DNA of 17,489 bases from an uncultured Sphingomonadales bacterium (GCA_903828025.1 CAIKKO010000002.1:1-17489); one strand, 5' to 3'; shown: positions 6,625 through 13,484, counted from the first letter of the stretch. Notes: generated from the sequence alone by a model not told the origin. Made by a program: numbers and translations.

Positions 6625-7065
6625 ATGACCGCACTTGCATCCATCTATCAGAGGCTTGGTGATCTGGCCGCTCGTCTTCTGCCCGAATCCCTGCTGCTGC
6701 TGGTGGCGCGGCTCGGCATCGCGGCGGTGTTCTTCCAGTCGGGCCGCACCAAAGTCGAAGGGCTGCTGACGATCACCGACAGCACCTATTACCTCTTCGA
6801 AACCGACTACAAACTGCCGTTCGTGCCGCCGCATATCGCCGCCCACATGGCGACGTATTCGGAGCACCTCTTCCCGATCCTGCTCGTTCTCGGGCTGGGT
6901 TCACGGTTTGCCGCGCTGGCGCTGCTCGGCATGACCACGGTGATCGAGGTCTTCGTCTATCCCGATGCCTGGCCGACCCACTTGAGCTGGGCAGCAATCC
7001 TGCTGCCGCTCATTGCCAAGGGCGGGGGAGCATTCTCGCTCGACCGCTTGCTGAAGCGGGGCTGA
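6625..7065 (+). CDS. DoxX-family membrane protein of the bufferin unit
   Basis: The 146-residue inner-membrane protein has about four hydrophobic segments (near residues 19-35, 75-90, 92-110 and 118-135). The DoxX core is ARLGIAAVFFQSGRTKVEGL, followed by SEHLFPILLVLGLGSRFAALALLGMT. Family members are small four-helix membrane proteins, some tied to oxidoreductases or respiratory chains. A DoxX gene commonly accompanies DUF2282/DUF692/DUF2063 genes, so linkage to bufA1 is expected. The exact role is not settled; electron supply or help to the modifying enzyme is possible. The ATG at 6625 follows the purine-rich AGGGGGGG at 6611-6618. The gene is 64 bp after bufA1 and is followed by a strong terminator at 7092-7131. 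Confidence 0.85.
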   Translation: MTALASIYQRLGDLAARLLPESLLLLVARLGIAAVFFQSGRTKVEGLLTITDSTYYLFETDYKLPFVPPHIAAHMATYSEHLFPILLVLGLGSRFAALALLGMTTVIEVFVYPDAWPTHLSWAAILLPLIAKGGGAFSLDRLLKRG

Positions 7066-7091
7066 CCCCGCGCCGCCAGACCCGCGCAGCA

Positions 7092-7131
7092 ACCGGCCCG
7101 CATTCCCCGCGAATGCGGGCCGGTCTTTTTT
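7092..7131 (+). terminator. Strong intrinsic terminator after doxX
   Basis: A 14-bp perfect stem (7092-7105 with 7111-7124, core ACCGGCCCGCATTC) with a five-base loop is followed by C and six T (7126-7131). It lies 26 bp after the doxX stop. It closes the bufA1-doxX unit and separates it from nrsF, which must therefore have its own promoter. Confidence 0.9.
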
Positions 7132-7259
7132 GTTCGGGGCCATTTCTTTCAGGCCCAGCGGAAAGACAGCTTGCTTTGAAAACCGACGGCAACCACATCA
7201 AACACATCGGATCAGGGCGGGCCGCAAGGCCGGTGCAACAGCCAACCGGAGGAGTTTTC

Positions 7260-7928
7260 ATGCCCCGCGACCCCGCCGAGCGGTCCCTTGACGAGACGAT
7301 CGCCGCGCTGGTCGGTGATCTTGCGCCGGTCAAGCCGCTGCGCCCGGGGTTCGGCATCGCAGCCGGGCTCGGCGCGACCGCGCTGGCGGTGCTCGGTGTC
7401 TGGCTCGTGGTGGGCTTTCGCGCCGATATCCTGGCCGGCCATCCTGCGCCCATCGTCATCGCGCGCGGCGCGGTCCTGCTCACGGCGGGCGCATGCATGC
7501 TGCTGGCCGCCGTGCGCGCAGCCATTCCGGGGCGCCCCGATCAGAGCGCCAGCCTTGCGGGCACGCTCCTGCTCGGGCTGTTCCCGATAGGCCTGATGGG
7601 GCTGCTGCTCCAGGGCATCATGGTGAGCCGCACCCCTTCGTTTGCCGAAGTCGATGGTTTCGGTGCGGCGCGCTGCTTTGCCATCGCCGCAGCGTCCGGC
7701 CTGTCAGTCGGGGCCGCGCTGGTTGTCTGGATGCGCCGCGCCGCGCCCACCGATCTGCCGCGCGCAGGCTGGCTCACCGGCTGGGCGGCGGGCGCGCTGG
7801 GGACATTTGCCTACAGCCTGTTCTGCCCGGCGAGCACGCCGGGGTTCATCACGACAGTCTATCCCGCAGCGATGCTGATTGTGGCAGTGCTGATTCGTCT
7901 GGCAGTGCCCCGGCTGGTGCGCTGGTAG
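7260..7928 (+). CDS. nrsF: NrsF/DUF1109-family membrane anti-sigma factor
   Basis: The 222-residue protein has a short cytoplasmic N-terminus (DETIAALVGDLAPVKPLRPG) and six hydrophobic segments at about 32-52, 64-86, 98-120, 137-157, 168-187 and 197-216, ending in RLVRW as DUF1109 proteins typically do. In Caulobacter, NrsF holds the ECF sigma factor SigF at the membrane until heavy-metal stress releases it, and two conserved cysteines are needed. The equivalents are Cys139 (GAARCFAIAAASGL) and Cys189 (YSLFCPASTPGF); Cys79 is extra. The ATG at 7260 has GGAGGAG six bases upstream. A sigF gene normally adjoins nrsF. Here the nearest candidate is at 12317, and nrsF stands beside the bufferin unit. 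No SigF-like element was found before it, only GGCAACC without a matching second box. Confidence 0.85.
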   Translation: MPRDPAERSLDETIAALVGDLAPVKPLRPGFGIAAGLGATALAVLGVWLVVGFRADILAGHPAPIVIARGAVLLTAGACMLLAAVRAAIPGRPDQSASLAGTLLLGLFPIGLMGLLLQGIMVSRTPSFAEVDGFGAARCFAIAAASGLSVGAALVVWMRRAAPTDLPRAGWLTGWAAGALGTFAYSLFCPASTPGFITTVYPAAMLIVAVLIRLAVPRLVRW

Positions 7929-7960
7929 GCGCGCTTCGGCCCCGCACTAAGGCCCCGCCC

Positions 7961-8629
7961 TCAGGCTCCGGTCAGCGCCGCGATGACGTCGGCGGGTTCG
8001 GCGCGATTGCGGAAATCGACATCGACGAATGCATAGCGGACCACGCCGTCGCGGCCCACCGCAAAGGTTCCGGGCACAGGGAGAAAGCCCGCTTGCGAGC
8101 CATAGAGCGCGGCCATATCCATCCCCCGCTCCCGGTAGAAATCAAGCAGCGGCTCGCCGGCAAAGAACGTCAGCCCCAGCGACAGCGCGACCCCGTGGTC
8201 CACATCGCATAGCACTTCGGCGATCTCGCTATGCTCAGCGGCGGCCAGTACTGCGCCCAATGCGCGCGCGCCGCCGCCGATCTCGCCCGTGATCTCGACG
8301 AACTGCGCGCCCGCTTCGGCTAGCGCGGGCAGCGCTTCGGCCCAGGCGGCGACTTCGTGCGCGCAATAGGGGCACCAGCGGCCACGGCTGAAATTGATGA
8401 CCACCGGGCCGGTTTCGAGCAAGTCACCCAACCGGCGATAGCCGCCATCTGTAGTGGGCAGCGAAAAATCAGGAAACACATCGCCCACCACCGGTGCCGC
8501 TTCGCCCACACCCGCTTCGCGCAGGCCGATCACAACCTCGTCGAAGAACGGCCCGAGATGAGGGCTGCGAAGGCGGATCGCGGCCAGATCGGGAGCGAGC
8601 GGTCGGGGCGGGTTTGGGCGAAGGGTCAT
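7961..8629 (-). CDS. Peroxiredoxin-like AhpC/TSA-family thioredoxin-fold protein
   Basis: The 222-residue cytoplasmic protein has a thioredoxin fold at about residues 45-215. The segment VVINFSRGRWCPYC carries a CPYC pair (Cys86, Cys89); later elements are FAGEPLLDFYRERG and PVPGTFAVGRDGVVRYAFVDVDFRNRAEP. This is the peroxiredoxin-like branch of AhpC/TSA, expected to reduce peroxides or handle thiols. The start is uncertain. I chose ATG 8629 because the product begins like its relatives, with GAGG close upstream. In-frame ATGs at 8689 and 8680 would add about 20 and 17 unconserved residues and have no clear ribosome binding site. It is downstream of a LysR gene on the same strand, separated by a tandem repeat, so that regulator may be co-transcribed with it. 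It converges on nrsF with a 32-bp gap. Confidence 0.8.
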   Translation of the reverse strand: MTLRPNPPRPLAPDLAAIRLRSPHLGPFFDEVVIGLREAGVGEAAPVVGDVFPDFSLPTTDGGYRRLGDLLETGPVVINFSRGRWCPYCAHEVAAWAEALPALAEAGAQFVEITGEIGGGARALGAVLAAAEHSEIAEVLCDVDHGVALSLGLTFFAGEPLLDFYRERGMDMAALYGSQAGFLPVPGTFAVGRDGVVRYAFVDVDFRNRAEPADVIAALTGA

Positions 8630-8703
8630 CGCCTCATCATAAGAGGAATTTCCGCGGCTTGGAAATGGGGCCGCATGCATCGAGTTCATGCGCCGCCGCT
8701 ATG

Positions 8704-8753
8704 AGCAGCAAGGGTCAGGGAGCAGCAAGGGTCAGGGAGCAGCAAGGGTCAGG
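8704..8753. repeat. Three tandem copies of a 17-bp unit (third copy one base short)
   Basis: AGCAGCAAGGGTCAGGG occurs at 8704-8720 and 8721-8737, then 16 bases of a third copy at 8738-8753, followed by a decayed CGCAAGGTTCAGG at 8754-8766 that runs into the LysR stop. The array fills the gap between the LysR gene and the peroxiredoxin-like gene and is read as CCTGACCCTTGCTGCT on their coding strand. It may be simple slippage or a set of binding sites. It has no spacers, so it is not a CRISPR array. Confidence 0.85.
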
Positions 8754-8761
8754 CGCAAGGT

Positions 8762-9670
8762 TCAGGTGGGCGTGGGCAGCGACCAATCCTGCGTGCGCGC
8801 GGCGCGCAAGAAGGCATCGGCGGCCACCGAACGGCGGCGGCCTGCGACGCTCGCCAGCACGACCGGGCTTTCGTCTTCGCCAAATGCCAGCGTGATAGGC
8901 ACCAGCGGCGGCCCTGCCACGCTGCGCGGCAGCCATCCGCAGCCAAGCCCGGCGAGCACCATCTGCCGCAGCTGCGCCGGGCTCTGCGCGTGATGCCGCA
9001 CGTCGATGGCCGCGCCCGCCTGCCCGGCAATGCGGGCAAGCCCTGCGCAGCCGTCGCCTGCCAGATCAATCCAGGTTTCATCTTCCAGCAAGTCGGGCGT
9101 GACGGGGGGCGCGGCAGGGGACGTGGCGGAAGGGCTGGCGGCAAAGCGGTGATCGCTGCGTGTAACCACGCACCATGCTTCGGCGAACAAAGGCCAGCAA
9201 TCGAGCCGCTCCGGCGCTTCATCAGGCAATTCGACAATGATCAAATCCAGCGAGCCGGCCAGCGCCAGCTCGATCAGTTCGGCCGAGGACCCGCTCGAAA
9301 GCGCGAGTTCGAGGCCGGTGAGGCTTCCCGCCAACTCGGCCAGCACGCGCTCCAGCGCGGGGTGCTCGACCGTGCGCGCCACGCCCAGCGCCAGCGGCGC
9401 GATTTCAGCGCGGCCCATGCCGCGCGCCATCTCCTTGGCGGTCTGCGCGGCTTCGAAGCTGCGCTCCAGATGGGGCAGCATGGCCTTGCCCAGTTCGGTC
9501 AGGTGGGTGCGGGCGCGTTCGCGGCGAAACAGCGGCGCGCCGAATTCATCCTCCAGCTTCTGGATCGCCTTGGTCAGCGAGGGCTGCGAAACGTGGCATT
9601 CGATCGCGGCGCGGGTGAAGTTCAGCAATCGGGCAGCGGCCAGAAAGTACCGGACCTGATGCATTTCCAT
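8762..9670 (-). CDS. LysR-family transcriptional regulator
   Basis: The 302-residue protein has an N-terminal winged helix-turn-helix at about residues 3-62 (QVRYFLAAARLLNFTRAAIECHVSQPSLTKAIQKLEDEFGAPLFRRER). A LysR effector-binding domain follows from about 90 to the end (LALGVARTVEHPAL..., LDLIIVELP..., MVLAGLGCGWLP). I chose the ATG at 9670 because the helix-turn-helix starts right after it, as in other LysR proteins. The frame extends to 9829 but adds about 53 non-family residues. The next gene on the strand is the peroxiredoxin-like protein, a plausible target since many LysR proteins such as OxyR control peroxide genes; this is inference. It is divergent from a second LysR gene at 9871. 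A SigF-like element lies inside it in antisense orientation. Confidence 0.88.
   Translation of the reverse strand: MEMHQVRYFLAAARLLNFTRAAIECHVSQPSLTKAIQKLEDEFGAPLFRRERARTHLTELGKAMLPHLERSFEAAQTAKEMARGMGRAEIAPLALGVARTVEHPALERVLAELAGSLTGLELALSSGSSAELIELALAGSLDLIIVELPDEAPERLDCWPLFAEAWCVVTRSDHRFAASPSATSPAAPPVTPDLLEDETWIDLAGDGCAGLARIAGQAGAAIDVRHHAQSPAQLRQMVLAGLGCGWLPRSVAGPPLVPITLAFGEDESPVVLASVAGRRRSVAADAFLRAARTQDWSLPTPT
9162..9187 (+). promoter_or_regulatory. Intragenic, antisense copy of the SigF-like element (GTAACC-N16-CGAA)
   Basis: GTAACC at 9162-9167, preceded by T, is followed after 16 bases by CGAA at 9184-9187. It is as good a match as the two bufferin promoters, but it lies within the LysR coding region and points against it. 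The nearest plus-strand gene is the second LysR gene, about 680 bp downstream. It could be chance, an antisense promoter or a distant promoter for that gene. Confidence 0.3.
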
Positions 9671-9870
9671 CGCAGTGCGCGTCCTGTGTCTTTGCTCGAT
9701 CCGGACACCCCCGGAAGTCATCCACCGATACAGCGAACCAACCCACCGGAGAAGCGAGTGACTTTGACAACCATGGGCGTCAGCCGCGCTGGCGGCAAGC
9801 GCGCTTTGCCACATATGATTTATCCGCAAGGGGCAACAATCCGCGGGCAGAGCTTCGCCCGGAGGCAGCC

Positions 9871-10767
9871 GTGAAGGATCTTACGGGCTGGATGCGCACG
9901 TTTGTCACGGTTGCCGACGCGGCGAGCTTCTCGCGCGCGGCGGCTCGGCTGGAAATGCCCCAGTCCACGGTCTCGCGCCAGGTCGGCGCGCTCGAACGCT
10001 ATCTCGGCGCATCGCTGCTCAAGCGCACCACGCGCTCGATCGCGCTGACCAGCGAGGGGCTGGCCTTCTATGAAGCTGCATTGCGCGCGCTGGCTGCGAT
10101 CGACGAGGCGGAGGCTTCGGTCGGGCTGCACGGCGCGCTCAGCGGGCAAGTGCGGCTGACCGCGCCGCTCACGCTGGCGCAATCGCGGCTGATCGCCATG
10201 CTCGCCCGGTTTCAGCAGGCGCAGCCGCGCATCGAGATCGACTTGCGCCTGTCGGATCACGCGCTCAATCTGGTGGCGGACAATCTCGATTTCGCGATCC
10301 GCGTCGGCGCGATCAGTGACAGCCGCGCCATTGCCCGCCGTATCGGCACCGCCCGCCGGGTCATGGTCGCTGCGCCCGCCTATCTCGCCGCGCGCGGGAT
10401 GCCGCGCGTGCCTGCGGACCTCTCCGAACACAACTGCATCTCCTATTCCCTGCTGACGAGCGGCAGCAAGTGGACTCTGGGCACGCACCCTGCGGTCGAG
10501 ATCACCAGCAATTTCCGCGCCGACAGCCCTGATGCGCTGCGCGCGGCGGCGCTTGCGGGGATCGGCATCGCGGTCAATGCGCGGTGGCTGTTCGAGGAGG
10601 ATCTGGCGAACGGCCGCCTGATCGAGCTGCTGCCCGATCATCCGCCGCACGACATGGCGATCCATCTGGTCATGCCGGCGGGCCGCTACATCGCGGCGCG
10701 CGTGCGCGTGCTGGCCGACCATCTGATTGCTGCCTTCGCCGCCGATCCCTTGCTGCGCGCGCTTTAA
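9871..10767 (+). CDS. LysR-family transcriptional regulator
   Basis: The 298-residue protein has a winged helix-turn-helix at about residues 4-62 (WMRTFVTVADAASFSRAAARLEMPQSTVSRQVGALERYLGASLLKRTTR) and an effector domain at about 90-290 (SGQVRLTAPLTLAQSRL..., LDFAIRVGAISDSRAIARRIG, AALAGIGIAVNARWL). This layout resembles the CrgA/AaeR-like branch of LysR proteins, whose members often control small aromatic or oxidoreductase genes. The start is GTG at 9871, set by GGAGG at 9861-9865 with five-base spacing. It is divergent from another LysR gene across 200 bp. That gap holds no other gene, so each regulator could bind there to control itself or the other. It is followed by ndh, which has its own promoter element. 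Confidence 0.88.
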   Translation: MKDLTGWMRTFVTVADAASFSRAAARLEMPQSTVSRQVGALERYLGASLLKRTTRSIALTSEGLAFYEAALRALAAIDEAEASVGLHGALSGQVRLTAPLTLAQSRLIAMLARFQQAQPRIEIDLRLSDHALNLVADNLDFAIRVGAISDSRAIARRIGTARRVMVAAPAYLAARGMPRVPADLSEHNCISYSLLTSGSKWTLGTHPAVEITSNFRADSPDALRAAALAGIGIAVNARWLFEEDLANGRLIELLPDHPPHDMAIHLVMPAGRYIAARVRVLADHLIAAFAADPLLRAL

Positions 10768-10779
10768 CCCGCAGCCCGT

Positions 10780-10805
10780 GTAACGAACCGGGCCACCGCC
10801 GCGAA
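10780..10805 (+). promoter_or_regulatory. SigF-like promoter element upstream of ndh (GTAACG-N16-CGAA)
   Basis: GTAACG at 10780-10785, preceded by T, is followed after 16 bases by CGAA at 10802-10805. It differs by one base from the bufferin elements. It lies in the 81-bp gap after the LysR gene and ends 43 bp before the ndh ATG, almost the same distance as the bufA2 element (42 bp). The position argues for function despite the mismatch. Confidence 0.55.
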
Positions 10806-10848
10806 GCTCAAGGGCAGGGCGCGCGGCCCATTTCAAGGGAACGAGGGA

Positions 10849-12204
10849 ATGGCGGACAATTCAGCTCAGGGGCAATCGAAACGGCCCCATGTGGTCATCG
10901 TCGGGGGCGGCTTTGGCGGTCTGGCGGCGGCGAAAGCGCTGGCCGGCGCGGCGGTCGACATCACGCTGATCGACAAGCGCAACCACCACTTGTTCCAGCC
11001 GCTGCTTTATCAAGTGGCGACTGCCGGGCTTTCGCCTGCCGACATTGCTGGTTCGATCCGCGCCATTCTCGCCGCGCAAGCCAATGTGCGAGTGCTGCTC
11101 GACCGGGTCTATGGGATCGACCGGGTCAGCCAGCGCGTCATTCTGGGGGATGGCGAGCCCATCGCCTACGACTGGCTGATCATCGCCACCGGCGCGACCC
11201 ACAGCTATTTCGGCCGCGATGAATGGGCGCCGTTCGCGCCCGGCATCAAGACCATCGACGATGCCACCGCGATCCGCCGCCGCGTGCTGCTCGCGCTCGA
11301 ACGCGCCGAGACCGAGACCGATCCCGAACGGCGCAAAGCCTTGCTCACGTTCGTGGTGGTTGGCGGCGGGCCGACCGGCGTGGAAATGGCGGGCGCGATT
11401 GCCGAACTGGCGCGCCAGTCGGTCAGCAAGGATTTCCGCCACATCACCCCGCACTGCTCGCGCATTGTCCTGCTCCAGCGCGGGGACCGGCTGCTGCCGT
11501 CGTTCCCGGCGACGCTATCTGCCAAGGCGCTGGGCGGCATCGAGCAACTCGGCGTCGAAGTGCGGCTGGGCGCGGATGTCAAAGCCATTGATGCCAACGG
11601 AGTCACGGTGGACGACGAGTTCATCCCGGCCACCACCACGATCTGGGCGGCGGGGGTCATGGCCTCGCGCGCGGCGGAGTGGCTTGGCTGCACGGCGGAC
11701 CGGGCCGGGCGTGTCAAAATCGGAGCCGATCTGCACCCGGCAGGCGATGCGCGCATTTTCGTGATCGGCGATACGGCGGCCTGCACCGATGCCAGCGGGC
11801 GCGATCTGCCTGGGGTGGCGCCCGTGGCCAAGCAGCAGGGCCAATATGCCGCGCGGGTCATCCGTGCCGCGCTGGTGGGCCGTGTGGTCGCGCCGTTCCG
11901 CTACCGTGACTGGGGCAACATGGCGACTGTTGGCCGCAGCCGCGCAGTCGCCGATTTCGGGCGGGTCCGGGTCTCAGGCCTGCCCGCCTGGGTGCTGTGG
12001 TGTGTGGCCCACATCTGGTTCCTGACCGGGCACCGCAACCGAATCGCCGTCGGCCTGACCTGGCTGGGGAGCTACCTGACATACCAGCGCGGCGCGCGCC
12101 TGATCACCGGCGATATCGCCCCGGATCTGCCCGCAACCCTCGAACTGGCCCCCGCGCTGGGGCGGAGGGCGGTCAGGCCGCTGGATTTGGCTGCTGTAAA
12201 ATAG
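10849..12204 (+). CDS. ndh: Type II NADH:quinone oxidoreductase (NDH-2)
   Basis: The 451-residue peripheral-membrane flavoprotein would pass electrons from NADH to quinone without pumping protons. The FAD-binding Rossmann motif is VVIVGGGFGGLAAAKAL (Gly19, Gly21, Gly24). The second, NADH-binding motif is FVVVGGGPTGVEMAGAI (Gly172-Gly177). The FAD-contacting IFVIGDTAA lies near 303-311. The quinone-side signatures NHHLFQPLLYQVATAGLSP and VAPVAKQQGQYAA are present, as is a hydrophobic C-terminal anchor (VLWCVAHIWFLTG, RIAVGLTWLGSYLTY). The length is normal. A SigF-like element lies 43 bp upstream, suggesting that this bypass enzyme is switched on under metal stress. The ECF sigma gene begins 112 bp after its stop on the same strand, with no terminator visible between them. 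Confidence 0.93.
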   Translation: MADNSAQGQSKRPHVVIVGGGFGGLAAAKALAGAAVDITLIDKRNHHLFQPLLYQVATAGLSPADIAGSIRAILAAQANVRVLLDRVYGIDRVSQRVILGDGEPIAYDWLIIATGATHSYFGRDEWAPFAPGIKTIDDATAIRRRVLLALERAETETDPERRKALLTFVVVGGGPTGVEMAGAIAELARQSVSKDFRHITPHCSRIVLLQRGDRLLPSFPATLSAKALGGIEQLGVEVRLGADVKAIDANGVTVDDEFIPATTTIWAAGVMASRAAEWLGCTADRAGRVKIGADLHPAGDARIFVIGDTAACTDASGRDLPGVAPVAKQQGQYAARVIRAALVGRVVAPFRYRDWGNMATVGRSRAVADFGRVRVSGLPAWVLWCVAHIWFLTGHRNRIAVGLTWLGSYLTYQRGARLITGDIAPDLPATLELAPALGRRAVRPLDLAAVK

Positions 12205-12230
12205 GGATTAATTTGGCAACATGCCTTCCA

Positions 12231-12298
12231 TGCATCGACATGATAACCGTTTGGGGCGTGTTCGCAGCCGCCGCGCTGAGGCATTGGTTGTGCATCGA
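12231..12298. repeat. Direct repeat TGCATCGA in the ndh-sigma gap
   Basis: TGCATCGA occurs at 12231-12238 and 12291-12298, 60 bp apart start to start, in the 112-bp gap before the ECF sigma gene. The second copy lies just upstream of the ribosome binding site. Short repeats like this can arise by chance, and no protein is known to bind them. Confidence 0.25.
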
Positions 12299-12316
12299 GA
12301 GGCAAAGGAGGACACC

Positions 12317-12922
12317 ATGGCAGGCATTCAACAGGCCGGAGGCAAAGCGATCGGCACCGCAGGCGCGGTGCGCAAGGCTGCAGGCTTCGATTGGGAAGGC
12401 GCCATGGCCGCCAGCCTCGCGGGTGATAGCGCCGCCTATCGCCGCCTGCTCGAGGAAGCCGGTCGCTGGCTGCGCCGCTACTTCGCCCGCCGCCTTTCGC
12501 CCGAGCTGATCGACGATGCCGTGCAGGAAGCGCTCACCGCGCTGCATCTCAAGCGCGCGACGTTCGAACCCGGCCGCCCGTTCCTTCCCTGGCTCGCCGC
12601 CATCGCCCGCTTCAAGGGTGTCGATTGCATGCGGGCCTCAGGCCGTCATCGCGGCGAGGAGCTGTCCGAGAACGAGCACGGCGTTGCCAGCCACGAAGCG
12701 GCCTCGCTCAGCGGCATCGTCATGGCCGGTCTGTTCGAGCGCCTTCGCCGCCCGCAGGCCGAGGCGATCCGGTTGGTCAAGCTTGAGGGCTTTTCGGTGC
12801 GCGAGGCGGCGGCGATGACCGGCCAGTCCGAAGCGCTGGTCAAGGTCAATATCCACCGCGGCCTCGCCGCCTTGCGCGCCTTTTTCGGCGAGACCGGGCC
12901 GGTTGCCGAACTGGCGTACTGA
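12317..12922 (+). CDS. sigF: SigF-type ECF sigma factor
   Basis: The 201-residue protein has sigma-70 region 2 at about residues 38-108 (YRRLLEEAGRWLRRYFARR, LIDDAVQEALTALHLKRATFEPGRPFLPWLAAIARFKGVDCMRA). Region 4 is at about 138-190 (LRRPQAEAIRLVKLEGFSVREAAAMTGQSEALVKVNIHRGLAAL), whose GQSEALVKVNIHRGL recognition helix is typical of the SigF group partnered by NrsF/DUF1109 anti-sigma factors. Only regions 2 and 4 are present, so it is an ECF protein. The ATG at 12317 has AAAGGAGG (12304-12311) five bases upstream. The gene follows ndh in the same direction. I see no good SigF-like element in the short gap, so it may be transcribed from the ndh promoter. Its likely partner nrsF is 4.4 kb away. 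The SigF assignment rests on recognised motifs, not on a search. Confidence 0.85.
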   Translation: MAGIQQAGGKAIGTAGAVRKAAGFDWEGAMAASLAGDSAAYRRLLEEAGRWLRRYFARRLSPELIDDAVQEALTALHLKRATFEPGRPFLPWLAAIARFKGVDCMRASGRHRGEELSENEHGVASHEAASLSGIVMAGLFERLRRPQAEAIRLVKLEGFSVREAAAMTGQSEALVKVNIHRGLAALRAFFGETGPVAELAY

Positions 12923-12927
12923 ACGCG

Positions 12928-12955
12928 AAAAAGGGGCGGATCGCTCCGCCCCTTT
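12928..12955. terminator. Intrinsic terminator between the convergent sigma and TonB-C genes
   Basis: An 11-bp stem (AAAGGGGCGGA at 12930-12940 with TCCGCCCCTTT at 12945-12955) with a four-base loop lies between the two converging genes. On the minus strand the stem is extended by further T residues, so it works best for the TonB-C gene, about 43 bp after its stop. On the plus strand the T-run is short, but the stem could still help end the sigma transcript. Confidence 0.75.
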
Positions 12956-12997
12956 CCCGATCTTCGTATTCCTTCCGGCCAGTGCCGGATCGTTCAA

Positions 12998-13357
12998 TCA
13001 GAGCAGCTTCCAGGTGATCGGCACGGTTACCGAGGTTGCACCACCCGGCGGCGGGGGGACCGAGCCCGTGCGGCTCGGCAGCGCCAGCGCTTCGCGATCC
13101 AGCGTCGTCGAGCCCGAAGGCGCAATCAGTTCAGCGCGCTCCACAGCGCCCGAAGCGGCGACATAGATCTTCACTTTGGCGGTGCCCTGTTCGCCGCGCG
13201 CCTGCGCGGCCTTGGGATAGGTCTGCTTGGACGCAATCGTGCGAACGACCTGCTTCATCCAGTCGGCTGACTCGGCATAAGCAGGGGTCGCAATGCAGGC
13301 GGCGGCCACGAGGCCGAACGCGAGGGTCTTGGCAGTCTTGAAGTTGGGCTTGAACAT
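12998..13357 (-). CDS. Small exported TonB C-terminal-domain protein
   Basis: The 119-residue protein has a clear signal peptide (MFKPNFKTAKTLAFGLVAAACIATPAYA, cleavage near residue 28). A TonB C-terminal-like domain follows, with YPKAAQARGEQGTAKVKIYVAASGAVERAEL and a PITWKL end. Full TonB proteins carry an uncleaved membrane anchor and a long Pro-rich spacer, and both are missing here. The product is more likely a free periplasmic domain than an energy transducer. Such stand-alone proteins are frequent in sphingomonads, which have many TonB-dependent receptors; their role is unclear. The start at 13357 is chosen over an upstream in-frame ATG because AAGGA lies seven bases before it and the signal peptide then starts correctly. 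A terminator follows at 12930-12955. Confidence 0.8.
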   Translation of the reverse strand: MFKPNFKTAKTLAFGLVAAACIATPAYAESADWMKQVVRTIASKQTYPKAAQARGEQGTAKVKIYVAASGAVERAELIAPSGSTTLDREALALPSRTGSVPPPPGGATSVTVPITWKLL

Positions 13358-13484
13358 GGGTTGTCCTTTCGGTTGGCGTAGAAATCTCAGGGCAATCATC
13401 AAGCTTCTGAACTTGGGGTGGGGCCTCGCCATCTGGGCGCAGAGCGATTAGATTTGCCCCAACCGCGCTTACGAAAGGCTGCTG

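Noticed and set aside
7190..7215. Possible SigF-like element upstream of nrsF (GGCAACC followed by ATCA)
   Set aside because: The first box lacks the T of GTAACC and the second box does not match CGAA, so it was not counted.
8704..8753. CRISPR-like array
   Set aside because: The copies are directly adjacent with no spacers, and the unit is only 17 bp.
9671..9870. Hidden gene or operator between the divergent LysR genes
   Set aside because: The 200-bp gap has no credible open frame, and no clear dyad could be singled out by eye; only the general expectation that LysR proteins bind such gaps remains.
9820..10836. 338-codon minus-strand frame opposite the second LysR gene
   Set aside because: It is antisense to a clear helix-turn-helix and effector domain, and its composition is Arg/Gly/Ala-rich.
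12241..12270. ATAACC upstream of the ECF sigma gene as an autoregulatory element
   Set aside because: Sixteen bases later the sequence is CAGC rather than CGAA. Autoregulation, if any, is more likely through the ndh promoter.
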